DNA of 9,977 nucleotides from positions 1-9,977 of the forward strand of contig CAZJPV010000067.1 of NCBI GenBank assembly GCA_964547985.1, written 5' to 3'. The notes beneath the pieces were generated by a model, which was not told the origin of the DNA, ran no database searches, and saw only the letters and a program-made list of their open reading frames with translations. Positions 1 through 6,138 of this stretch are shown in pieces. Source of the DNA: JAPLJU01 sp964547985 (GTDB lineage: Bacteria > Desulfobacterota > Syntrophia > Syntrophales > UBA2192). Every line of letters begins with the position of its first letter. Within the stretch, counting starts at the first letter, position 1. Made by a program: the position numbers and the translations under genes.

Positions 1-915
1 TCCCTCTTCGCCTTCCAGGCCTACCTCGGGTATGTCTTCGGCCCGGCCCAATCCCTGGCCTCTGTCAATCTCGAATTGCAGGGCGCAAGGGTGTCACTGG
101 AGCGGGTGTCCGCCCTCTTCGACATTGTTCCCGAGGATGAGGACGGCAGGGGCGTGAAGGTCGAGCGGCTTTCAGGTGATGTCGAATTCAGGGATGTGAG
201 CTTTTCGTACAATGGTTCCGACCCTGTCCTGCAGGGTGTTTCCTTCAGGGCCCGCCCCGGGGAGCGGGTCGCCATCGTGGGGCCGAGCGGCGTGGGAAAG
301 ACGACGCTCCTCAGCCTCCTTATGAGATTCTACAAACCCACGGGCGGGGAGATTCTCTTCGACGGGAGATCCGTTTCCGATTACGAGGTGCGGTCGCTTC
401 GCGAAAGGATCGGCTACGTCTCCCAAAGCCCGCTCTTACTGACGGGTTCGATCATGGAGAACCTCCAATATGGAAACCTCGACGCGCGCGAGGATGAGGT
501 CATCCGCGCCGCCAGGGTAGCCGGCATACATGATTTCATCGAGAGTCTTCCGGAAGGATATGGGAGTGAGATCGGCGAGAGGGGCGTGAATCTCTCGGAG
601 GGTCAGAAGCAGAGGCTTTCCATCGCCCGGGCCCTGGTCAGGGATCCCGATATACTGATCCTCGACGAACCGACATCGGCCCTGGACAGCCTTACAGAGC
701 AGTCCGTCTTCCATGAGCTCCCATCGCTTGTGGGGAACAAGACCCTCTTTATTGTTGCTCACCGCCTCTGCACAATCCAGGATGCCGACCGGATCCTTCT
801 TCTGAACGAGAACCGCCTCGAGGCCATCGGAACCCATGAGTCCCTGCTGAAGGGAAACGAGTACTACCATTCCCTTGTGGCTTACCAGCAGATGAAGACG
901 GAGGCGGCACTGTGA
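1..915 (+). CDS. ABC exporter, C-terminal part (end of membrane domain plus ATPase), 5' truncated
   Basis: The frame is open from the first base, so this is the C-terminal 304 residues of a longer protein; the TTG at 76 is internal, not a start. The first 40 or so residues look like the last transmembrane helix and linker of a fused exporter (ending ELQGARVSLERV). The nucleotide-binding domain follows: Walker A GPSGVGKT at 280-303, Q-loop YVSQSP, signature LSEGQ at 592-606, Walker B ILILDEP with the D-loop SALD, and the switch histidine in IVAHR. All catalytic elements are intact. By family it would be a homodimeric MsbA/peptide-type exporter pumping a lipid-linked or peptide substrate out of the cytoplasm. 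It is followed after 31 bp by a glycosyltransferase and then a nucleotidyltransferase, which suggests export of a glycan or modified peptide. The substrate cannot be read from the sequence. Confidence 0.95.
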   Translation, partial: SLFAFQAYLGYVFGPAQSLASVNLELQGARVSLERVSALFDIVPEDEDGRGVKVERLSGDVEFRDVSFSYNGSDPVLQGVSFRARPGERVAIVGPSGVGKTTLLSLLMRFYKPTGGEILFDGRSVSDYEVRSLRERIGYVSQSPLLLTGSIMENLQYGNLDAREDEVIRAARVAGIHDFIESLPEGYGSEIGERGVNLSEGQKQRLSIARALVRDPDILILDEPTSALDSLTEQSVFHELPSLVGNKTLFIVAHRLCTIQDADRILLLNENRLEAIGTHESLLKGNEYYHSLVAYQQMKTEAAL

Positions 916-946
916 CAACGAGGCTTTTACAGGCGGATAACCCGGC

Positions 947-1900
947 ATGAAAATTTCTGTGGTCATACCCGTCCACAACGGTGATCGATTTCTCCCCGAG
1001 GCGATCGAGAGCGTCCTCGGCCAGAGCCACCAGGATTTTGAAATCCTTCTGGTGGATGACGGCTCCACCGACGGAAGCCAGGGGATCATGAAGCGCTATG
1101 CCCGGCTGAACAGTCGTGTGAGGTTCGTCACGCAGGAAAACCTCGGCCGCTGCGATGCCGCCAACCGGGGCCTGGAGGAGGCTCGCTACGATTGGGTTGC
1201 CAGGCTCGACGCCGACGACGTCTTTCTTCCGACAAAGATCGAAAGGCAGATTCAATACCTGGCGGAATACCCGGAAGCCCGGGTGCTAGGGACCTTCGGT
1301 TATTTCATCAATGGGGAAGGTCAGCGTCTTGGCTTTCTCGGCACCGGCGGGCCCTTCGATGAGGGGGGATTCCGGAAACATGCCGAAAATGGTGTGCCCA
1401 TCCGATTCATTCACTCTTCCGTGATGATGCACCGGAAGACCGTACTCGATGCCGGCGGATACCGGAGCGAGTTCCTCCAGGTTGAGGACACGGACCTCTG
1501 GAACCGCCTGGCGGAGAGGGGGCACCTTCTTCTCACCGTCCCCGAACCCCTCGTCCTCTACAGAATCCACGGCAGATCCGTCTCCATCGAGAAGAAGAAG
1601 GAGCAGGAGCTTTACGACGCCTGGGCCCTCGAGCGCATGCGGAGAAGGAGGCAGGGAGGGGCTGAGCCTTCGCTTGCGGATTTCATGGAGGAACAGGAAA
1701 CACGCCCCTGGCATGAGAAGGCAGATGCACGGCGAAAATACACGGGGGAGGCCCTCTATCAGAAAGCGGCCCTTTACTACGCGGAGGGAGACTTCATCGG
1801 GATGTCTTTTACGCTGGCTGCCGCCGCCGTGGTCCACCCCGTTCATGTTTTCCGGCGGATCTACGAAAGAAAAGTTTATCCCCTGCTGAAGGGGTTCTGA
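947..1900 (+). CDS. Family 2 glycosyltransferase
   Basis: This 317-residue protein starts with the GT2 (GT-A fold) signature MKISVVIPVHNG, has the nucleotide-binding DDGS at residues 37-40, the metal-binding DADD at 88-91, and an ED pair (VEDTDLW, 179-185) where the catalytic base of inverting GT2 enzymes sits. It should move a sugar from a nucleotide-sugar to a glycan, lipid or protein acceptor at the cytoplasmic side of the membrane. No clear transmembrane segment is present, so it is soluble or peripheral. The last 100 residues are rich in charged and aromatic residues and not diagnostic. The ATG at 947 is preceded by AGGCGG at 931-936. It lies 31 bp after the ABC exporter and 8 bp before the nucleotidyltransferase, so the three are probably co-transcribed. 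Donor and acceptor are unknown. Confidence 0.93.
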   Translation: MKISVVIPVHNGDRFLPEAIESVLGQSHQDFEILLVDDGSTDGSQGIMKRYARLNSRVRFVTQENLGRCDAANRGLEEARYDWVARLDADDVFLPTKIERQIQYLAEYPEARVLGTFGYFINGEGQRLGFLGTGGPFDEGGFRKHAENGVPIRFIHSSVMMHRKTVLDAGGYRSEFLQVEDTDLWNRLAERGHLLLTVPEPLVLYRIHGRSVSIEKKKEQELYDAWALERMRRRRQGGAEPSLADFMEEQETRPWHEKADARRKYTGEALYQKAALYYAEGDFIGMSFTLAAAAVVHPVHVFRRIYERKVYPLLKGF

Positions 1901-1908
1901 GCGCTTAC

Positions 1909-3114
1909 ATGGAGAAACCTCTCAACATGCGGCCCGAATACAGACTGCTTCTTCTCGGCATCAAGGCTGATTGCAACGGTCAGGCGAAACATGAAATCGC
2001 TGCCCTGCTCGAGAAGGGGATGGACTGGGTTTTTCTCCTCGGAGCGGCAGCGAATCACGGCGTCATGCCACTTCTTTACCGGGCCTTCCGGAAGGATTAT
2101 TCCCGTCTTGTTCCCGAGGAGATCCTGTCGCAGTTCCGATCGGCTTATCAGGCCAACACGGTCCGGAATCTTGTCCTCACCACAGAGCTTCAAAAGATTG
2201 TGAACCGCCTGGAGAGCGGCGGCATCCCCTCCATCCCCTACAAGGGGCCCGCGCTGGCCGCCCAGCTTTACGGCGATATCGCGCTCAGGCAATTCGTCGA
2301 TCTGGACATCCTGGTGCGAAGGCGCGATGTCCTGAAGAGCAGGGATCTGATCGTCGGCATGGGGTACCAGGCAGACATGGAATTTGAAGGGGCGCAGGCC
2401 CTGGCCTTCAAGCAGGCCTACAACGAGCTTGCCCTGGTTCGCAACGACGGAAAAGTTTATCTGGAGCTTCAGTGGGAGATTGTCCCCTGGAGCTTCTGCT
2501 TCTCCCTTGATGATCTTGACATCTGGAGGCACAGGCAAAAGTCCGTCACAAAGGATATACGCTTCAATGCCCTGCCCCCGGAGGAACTCCTCCTGATTCT
2601 CTGCGTTCACGGCGCCAAGGATTTCTGGGGGAGATTGATCTGGGTCAGCGACGCCGTGGAGCTTATCCGCAGGCACCCGGCTCTGAATTGGGAAAGGCTT
2701 ACGAGGCTTGCGGATCGGACCGGCGGGCGCCGGATGCTGCTCGTCGGTCTGAAGCTGGCCCGTGACCTCTTCGGGACCGTCCTGCCGGAGGATGTTGAAA
2801 GGATGGTCAAGGCCGATCCGATGGTCGGACGGCTCACCCGGTGGATAAAAGACAGGCTTTTCGGTCTGGACGAAAGCCCTCTCGATTTTTATAAAAAGTA
2901 CGCCTTCTACTTCCGGATCCGTGAACGCGCACGGGACCGCGTCGAATACCTCTTCCGCATGATCATCACAGGTCTTCTCATCGAATGGAGGCCCCTCCAC
3001 ATGCCCCGCTCATTCCTCCCTCTTTACTACATGCTCCGCCCCTTCCGCCTGGCGAAGAAACACGGCACCACCCTCATAAAAAGGGGACAGGCTACTTTTT
3101 CAGGTGCTCTCTAA
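1909..3114 (+). CDS. Putative nucleotidyltransferase, NTP_transf_5 type; C-terminus written by a mobile repeat
   Basis: A 401-residue protein with the hallmark of the uncharacterised nucleotidyltransferase family NTP_transf_5: KGPALAAQLYGDIALRQF followed by VDLDILV (acidic pair D131 and D133), then LELQWE near residue 187 and HGAKDFWGRLIWVSDAVEL near 234-252. By fold it should bind a nucleotide through the two aspartates, but the family's substrate is not established. Relatives are often seen in exopolysaccharide and lasso-peptide-like loci with ABC exporters and glycosyltransferases, as here. The ATG at 1909 has no good ribosome site; the in-frame ATG at 1927 (MRPEYRLLL) is an equally plausible start, with GGAG upstream. 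The end is abnormal: residues 390-398 (IKRGQATFS) are encoded by the copy of the transposon-end repeat at 3078-3100, and translation stops 12 bases later. The native C-terminus has probably been replaced. Confidence 0.85.
   Translation: MEKPLNMRPEYRLLLLGIKADCNGQAKHEIAALLEKGMDWVFLLGAAANHGVMPLLYRAFRKDYSRLVPEEILSQFRSAYQANTVRNLVLTTELQKIVNRLESGGIPSIPYKGPALAAQLYGDIALRQFVDLDILVRRRDVLKSRDLIVGMGYQADMEFEGAQALAFKQAYNELALVRNDGKVYLELQWEIVPWSFCFSLDDLDIWRHRQKSVTKDIRFNALPPEELLLILCVHGAKDFWGRLIWVSDAVELIRRHPALNWERLTRLADRTGGRRMLLVGLKLARDLFGTVLPEDVERMVKADPMVGRLTRWIKDRLFGLDESPLDFYKKYAFYFRIRERARDRVEYLFRMIITGLLIEWRPLHMPRSFLPLYYMLRPFRLAKKHGTTLIKRGQATFSGAL
3078..3100 (+). repeat. Left repeat copy 1, RAYT element (inside the nucleotidyltransferase gene)
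   Basis: Five A, then GGGGACAGGCTAC, then five T. This matches the second copy at 3138-3160 over all 23 bases and is the reverse complement of the copy at 3841-3863. It is translated in frame as the C-terminal residues of the nucleotidyltransferase. Start-to-start distance to copy 2 is 60 bp. Confidence 0.95.
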
Positions 3115-3136
3115 ATGCTTGAAATTCAACGAAAAT

Positions 3137-3160
3137 AAAAAAGGGGACAGGCTACTTTTT
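3137..3160 (+). repeat. Left inverted repeat (copy 2) of the RAYT element
   Basis: Six A, GGGGACAGGCTAC, five T. The exact 24-base reverse complement is found at 3841-3864 beyond the transposase. It ends directly against the transposase ribosome site (GGAGAG, 3161-3166). The unit has a weak self-complement at its outer bases (AAAAAG with CTTTTT). Confidence 0.95.
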
Positions 3161-3174
3161 GGAGAGAGTTTGAA

Positions 3175-3849
3175 ATGCCGAGAATACCAAGAGGATTAAC
3201 CAAGGGTTTTTGCTATCACGTCATCAACCGCGGCAATGATAAAAAGGCGGTCTTTCGCAAGGCGTACGACTACAGTGCGTTTCTTGATCTGGTACTCATG
3301 GCCAAAGAACGCTATCCCGTGAAGCTCGTCGCCTATTGCCTGATGCCCAATCACTTTCACTTCGTCCTATCTCCTGATGAGGGGAATTCATTGAGCGCAT
3401 GGATGCAGTGGCTGATGACAAGCCATGTGCGCCGTTATCATCGTCATTATGAAAGCAGCGGTCATGTGTGGCAAGGCCGTTTCAAGAGTTTTCCCATTGA
3501 AGGTGATAATCATCTGCTTGTGGTGATGAGATATGTGGAGGGAAATCCCGTCAGGGCCGGATTGACATTGTCAGCGAGGGATTGGAAATGGTCCTCTCAC
3601 CGAGAAAGGACAGGTGAAAAGCCGCGTATCCTCACGGATGAAATCTCCCTGGTTTTACCCGAGCGTTGGACGGCTTATGTCGATCAGCCGTTGTCAGCAA
3701 AGGATTTAGAACAGGTGAAGGAGAGCGTCAACCGGCAGGCGCCGTTTGGTTCATCGCAGTGGCAGTCGGCAATAAGTGTAAAAATGGGGCTCGAATCCAC
3801 AATCAGACCAAGAGGGCGACCTAAGAAAATCACCGGACTAAAAAAGTAG
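3175..3849 (+). CDS. REP-associated tyrosine transposase (RAYT, Y1_Tnp/IS200-like)
   Basis: A 224-residue HUH-type single-strand transposase. It has the usual N-terminus (MPRIPRG, YHVINRGN), the metal-binding HUH motif as NHFHFVL (H60 and H62), the segment GHVWQGRFKSFPI, and the presumed catalytic tyrosine Y120 in RYVEGNPVRAGL. The C-terminal tail has GLESTIRPRGRPKK, a basic DNA-contacting end frequent in RAYTs. The protein appears full length. It should nick and join single-stranded DNA at repeat-flanked sites through a 5'-phosphotyrosine intermediate. Ribosome site GGAGAG lies at 3161-3166, 8 nt before ATG. The stop TAG at 3847-3849 lies within the right inverted repeat. The gene looks less GC-rich than its neighbours, suggesting recent arrival. 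No promoter is obvious; it may be read from the upstream operon. Confidence 0.95.
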   Translation: MPRIPRGLTKGFCYHVINRGNDKKAVFRKAYDYSAFLDLVLMAKERYPVKLVAYCLMPNHFHFVLSPDEGNSLSAWMQWLMTSHVRRYHRHYESSGHVWQGRFKSFPIEGDNHLLVVMRYVEGNPVRAGLTLSARDWKWSSHRERTGEKPRILTDEISLVLPERWTAYVDQPLSAKDLEQVKESVNRQAPFGSSQWQSAISVKMGLESTIRPRGRPKKITGLKK

Positions 3850-3864
3850 CCTGTCCCCTTTTTT
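3841..3864 (-). repeat. Right inverted repeat of the RAYT element
   Basis: This is the exact reverse complement of 3137-3160. The TAG inside its GTAG core (3846-3849) is the transposase stop codon, so the element end is also coding sequence. Confidence 0.95.
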
Positions 3865-3869
3865 AAAAG

Positions 3870-3896
3870 AAGCGCCGGTCGATGAGACCGGCGCTT
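3870..3896. terminator. Bidirectional rho-independent terminator between convergent genes
   Basis: An 11-bp perfect stem (AAGCGCCGGTC, loop GATGA, GACCGGCGCTT) is followed by TTGTTTT on the plus strand. On the minus strand it is followed by TCTTTT, the complement of the A-rich stretch before the stem. It sits between the transposase (plus) and the OFA carrier (minus) and can end transcripts from both sides. It probably predates the transposon as the terminator of the upstream operon and the carrier gene. Confidence 0.9.
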
Positions 3897-3927
3897 TTGT
3901 TTTACCGTTCTTCAGTTAGTGAATGCG

Positions 3928-5160
3928 CTATGCCTTTTTTGGCGGTTTCATGAGCATGAAGGCGATGATCATGCCGAGGACGGCAAGACCCGCCGTGGGG
4001 TAGAAGGCGATAGCGTAAGAGCCGAAAGTGTCCTTTGCCGCGCCGGAGATCAGGCCGCCCAGGATGGCCCCAACACCGTAGGCGAAGAAGACGACACCGT
4101 AGTTTCTCGCGTAGTTCCTGATGCCGAAGAAAATGGTCGTCGATGTCGGCGCGATGGCCAGCCAGCCGCCGAGCACCAACCAGAACCCGATGAAGCAGAT
4201 CACGTACATCATCATGTCCCCCTCTTTTGCCGTCAGCATGCCCAGAGAAGCGACCAGGATGATGACAAAGGAGATGAGGGCGGCGTTCCGTGCCGTGAGT
4301 TTGTCCGTGAGAACGCCGAAGAGCGGCCTGCCGACGCCGTTGAAGATGGCGAAAACACCCACGAGGGTCGCGGCTGTCGCGGCGGGAATCTTGATGATTT
4401 CCTGGCCCACGGGGCTGGAAATACCAATGGCCATGAGCCCGGCAAGGCAGCCGATGGTGTAACACAGGAAGAGCCCCCAGAAGGTCGGAGTCTTGGACAT
4501 TTCCGCCATGGTGAAATCCGCCGCTTTTCCGGCGGCAGCTGCCGGTGGCGTCCATCCCGCGGGTTTCCAGCCATCCTCCGGGTAACGGAAAGGAATGAAG
4601 CACAGGCAGATGATGACGAGGAAGGCCGCACCCATGAGGAAGAAGGTCTGCATGGGACCGACGGACTTGATCAATGCGGCTGCCACGTTTGCCGAGATGA
4701 AGGGTGAACCGCCAAAACCGGCGAGTGTCAACCCCAGGGCGAGGCCCCGCTTGTCGGGGAACCAGCGGCCCACGCAGGCAAGGGGCACGCCGTAGGCAAG
4801 ACCCACGCCGCCCCCGCCGATCAAACCGTAAGTGATTGTGAGCATGTTGATGCTTGTGGAGTATTTGGCGAGCATCCAGCCTATTCCGACGACGATACCG
4901 CCGAGGATACCCAGGTTTCTCGGACCGAGCTTCGCTATAATCTGGCCGCCGAAGAAAACCAGGATGGCAAAAAAGGCGAGAAAGGCCATGAAGGGAAGGC
5001 CGGCCTCTGTTGCGCTGGCGTTCAGGAGGGTCTGAACAGGTTTTCTGAATACGCTGTAGGCGTAAACGCTTCCGAGACAGAGGTTAATAATAAAGCCGAG
5101 TAAAACTAAGATCCATCGCCCGCTCTCCGCGGGCATCCCAAAAAGCTTATTGTCGCTCAT
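3928..5160 (-). CDS. MFS transporter, oxalate/formate antiporter (OFA) family
   Basis: A 410-residue, 12-helix major facilitator protein. OFA-type marks include GSVYAYSVFRKP in helix 1, the GGGGVGLAYGVPLACVGRWF region with PDKRGLALGL after it, a central loop with YPEDGWKPAGW, and GIRNYARNYGVVFFAYGVGA near helices 10-11. Known members such as OxlT exchange oxalate for formate in the inner membrane. Many homologues carry other monocarboxylates, so the substrate is open; formate, oxalate or a similar small acid is the best guess. The start is supported by AAAAGGGGGG, with 6 nt between the last G and ATG. The gene lies 120 bp downstream of mobA on the same strand and has a possible promoter of its own in that gap. 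It ends at the bidirectional terminator. Confidence 0.9.
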   Translation of the reverse strand: MSDNKLFGMPAESGRWILVLLGFIINLCLGSVYAYSVFRKPVQTLLNASATEAGLPFMAFLAFFAILVFFGGQIIAKLGPRNLGILGGIVVGIGWMLAKYSTSINMLTITYGLIGGGGVGLAYGVPLACVGRWFPDKRGLALGLTLAGFGGSPFISANVAAALIKSVGPMQTFFLMGAAFLVIICLCFIPFRYPEDGWKPAGWTPPAAAAGKAADFTMAEMSKTPTFWGLFLCYTIGCLAGLMAIGISSPVGQEIIKIPAATAATLVGVFAIFNGVGRPLFGVLTDKLTARNAALISFVIILVASLGMLTAKEGDMMMYVICFIGFWLVLGGWLAIAPTSTTIFFGIRNYARNYGVVFFAYGVGAILGGLISGAAKDTFGSYAIAFYPTAGLAVLGMIIAFMLMKPPKKA

Positions 5161-5230
5161 TTAATTCCCCCCTTTTGGCTGATATTAAGGAATCGTGCGC
5201 CACGGTCAACAGGCGCAAAAGTGACGAGTA

Positions 5231-5257
5231 AGTATCCAAAATCCCCCGACTTGTCAA
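5231..5257 (-). promoter_or_regulatory. Possible sigma-70 promoter for the OFA carrier gene
   Basis: On the minus strand a perfect -35 box TTGACA (5252-5257) is followed after 15 bp by GATACT (5231-5236), four of six matches to the -10 consensus. The spacing is shorter than the preferred 17 bp. It lies 71 bp upstream of the start codon at 5160, in the gap after mobA. Moderate support only. Confidence 0.35.
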
Positions 5258-5280
5258 TTGAAAATTGGGATGGGACGGGA

Positions 5281-5865
5281 TCACCTGTCGGCGAGTTTTT
5301 CGAGGTCTTCCGGGGTGTTGATATTCATGAAAAGACGTTCTTCGGGATCGAAGGGAATGCTTTCTTCCCGTGGAATTTCCAGCACCTTCTGTTTCTTGAA
5401 AAGCTCAGTGATTTTAAGGTGATCGGTGTCAATGAGCCTCCGGATGGGCTTCAGGAGATTGCGAGAATAGATGGCGTGGAGGGGCTGGAGGCCATCGGCG
5501 GAGCGGGGGACAATGATGTCATGTTCCCCCGTTTTCTCCGTCATGAACCGGATGAATCGGGCGTTTAGAAAAGGCATGTCACAGGCCGTGACAAAGGCAT
5601 ATTCATGGGCTGCAAAGAAAAGACCGGTGTATATCCCCCCGAGGGATGCCTTTCCGGGGATGATGTCGGTCACGATCTTGGCGTCGAATTCGAGGTAATC
5701 AAGGGGGGAGTTGGTTACGATGAGCGTCTCTTCAAAGAGGTCCCGGTAGATCCGGAGCGTCTTTTCTATGAGACGCTCCCCCCGGACTTTGATGAAGGCC
5801 TTGTTAAGGCCCCCGAGACGGCCGCTTTTGCCGCCGGAAAGAATAATCCCCGTGACATTAGAGAC
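5281..5865 (-). CDS. mobA: MobA-like molybdenum cofactor guanylyltransferase with no canonical start codon (possible pseudogene)
   Basis: The open frame encodes a full-length MobA-type protein of about 194 residues. It has the GTP-binding signature GIILSGGKSGRLGGLNKA at the N-terminus, then LGGIYTGL, the metal-binding CDMPFL and the C-terminal NINTPEDL. MobA joins GMP to molybdopterin to give the guanine dinucleotide cofactor of enzymes such as formate dehydrogenase. No ATG, GTG or TTG occurs in frame between the upstream stop (5902-5904) and the GTG at 5673, which lies after the GTP-binding loop and would give a non-functional stump. The expected start is at about 5865, where the codons read GTC TCT AAT GTC; the ATG at 5858 is out of frame. 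A GTGGTGA repeat tract begins at this point and no ribosome site is visible. Options are a start lost to repeat insertion, a rare ATT start, or a sequencing error. Identity is solid; functionality is doubtful. Confidence 0.85.
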   Translation of the reverse strand, partial: VSNVTGIILSGGKSGRLGGLNKAFIKVRGERLIEKTLRIYRDLFEETLIVTNSPLDYLEFDAKIVTDIIPGKASLGGIYTGLFFAAHEYAFVTACDMPFLNARFIRFMTEKTGEHDIIVPRSADGLQPLHAIYSRNLLKPIRRLIDTDHLKITELFKKQKVLEIPREESIPFDPEERLFMNINTPEDLEKLADR

Positions 5866-5866
5866 A

Positions 5867-5895
5867 GTTGTGAGTGGTGAGTGGTGAGTGGTGAG
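5867..5895. repeat. Heptamer tandem repeat tract (GTKGTGA), four units
   Basis: The plus strand reads GTTGTGA followed by three GTGGTGA units. The tract abuts the expected mobA start. The same heptamer family recurs at 5989-6002, 9286-9327 and 9917-9937. Confidence 0.9.
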
Positions 5896-5933
5896 AATTT
5901 TTTAATTCCTCCGATTACCTGCTTTTCCCAATG

Positions 5934-5982
5934 GCATCCAGCCGTTTCTAAACAGCCTGAATGCTCCGCGCCCCCTTTTTGG
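5934..5982. repeat. Hairpin-forming repeat unit A
   Basis: A 49-bp unit beginning GCATCC and ending CCCCCTTTTTGG. Positions 5934-5964 fold into an almost complete hairpin: GCAT with ATGC at the base, then a stem of about 13 pairs with one bulge and a four-base loop. It aligns with unit B at 6056-6102 with about 39 of 47 aligned bases the same and a 2-base gap. Confidence 0.85.
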
Positions 5983-5988
5983 TACTCT

Positions 5989-6002
5989 GCTGTGAGTGGT
6001 GA
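5989..6002. repeat. Heptamer repeat pair
   Basis: GCTGTGA followed by GTGGTGA, then GCGCATAAA. The heptamer and a similar following GCATAAA also occur at 9931-9944. Confidence 0.75.
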
Positions 6003-6055
6003 GCGCATAAATAATTCAGGTCTTAGCGGCAGAGTTTCAGGATGTCGGGGGCCTC

Positions 6056-6102
6056 GCATCCGAACATTTTTAAACAGTCTGGATGTTCCGCCCCCTTTTT
6101 GG
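6056..6102. repeat. Hairpin-forming repeat unit B
   Basis: The second copy of the unit, 122 bp from unit A. Shared blocks are GCATCC, TAAACAG and the whole 12-base end CCCCCTTTTTGG. Its dyad differs from unit A: GAACAT pairs with ATGTTC, and CATCC with GGATG, so the fold is weaker. Confidence 0.85.
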
Positions 6103-6138
6103 AATCCGATGCTCACAGCATGTAAGAAGCCGGAATGG

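Larger units (their letters stand above)
3137..3864 (+). mobile_element. Small RAYT/IS200-like element of 728 bp bounded by 24-bp perfect inverted repeats
   Basis: The element consists of one tyrosine transposase gene tightly framed by identical inverted ends. The left end abuts the ribosome site and the right end contains the stop codon of the transposase, so nearly every base is either repeat or gene. There is no second gene (no tnpB) and no evident target-site duplication outside the ends, as expected of HUH-type tyrosine transposases, which do not make them. RAYT proteins are known to act on dispersed REP-like repeats. The minus-strand reading of the left end and the plus-strand reading of the right end both contain GTAG, the tetranucleotide found at the foot of classic REP sequences. 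A classic REP hairpin is not evident here. Confidence 0.8.
5896..6138. other. Gene-free composite repeat region between mobA and the alcohol dehydrogenase
   Basis: No gene is supportable here. Both strands hold open frames, but these are translations of repeats. The region contains, in order, an AT-rich patch, repeat unit A (5934-5982), a heptamer pair (5989-6002), about 50 bp of unassigned sequence, repeat unit B (6056-6102), and a short palindrome ATGCTCACAGCAT (6110-6122) just after the dehydrogenase stop. No clear intrinsic terminator or promoter was found. Confidence 0.8.

Noticed and set aside
1876..3000. A long minus-strand frame of 374 residues opposite the nucleotidyltransferase
   Set aside because: It is a shadow of the GC-rich plus-strand gene, which has clear family motifs. 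The minus frame has none.
3919..4707. A long plus-strand frame opposite the OFA carrier
   Set aside because: Its product is a low-complexity acidic and arginine-rich chain typical of antisense to a membrane protein gene.
5766..6116. A 116-residue minus-strand frame covering the repeat region and the mobA start
   Set aside because: Its content is repeat translation (heptamers give SPLT-type runs, units A and B give related peptides) followed by out-of-frame mobA. It starts without a ribosome site.
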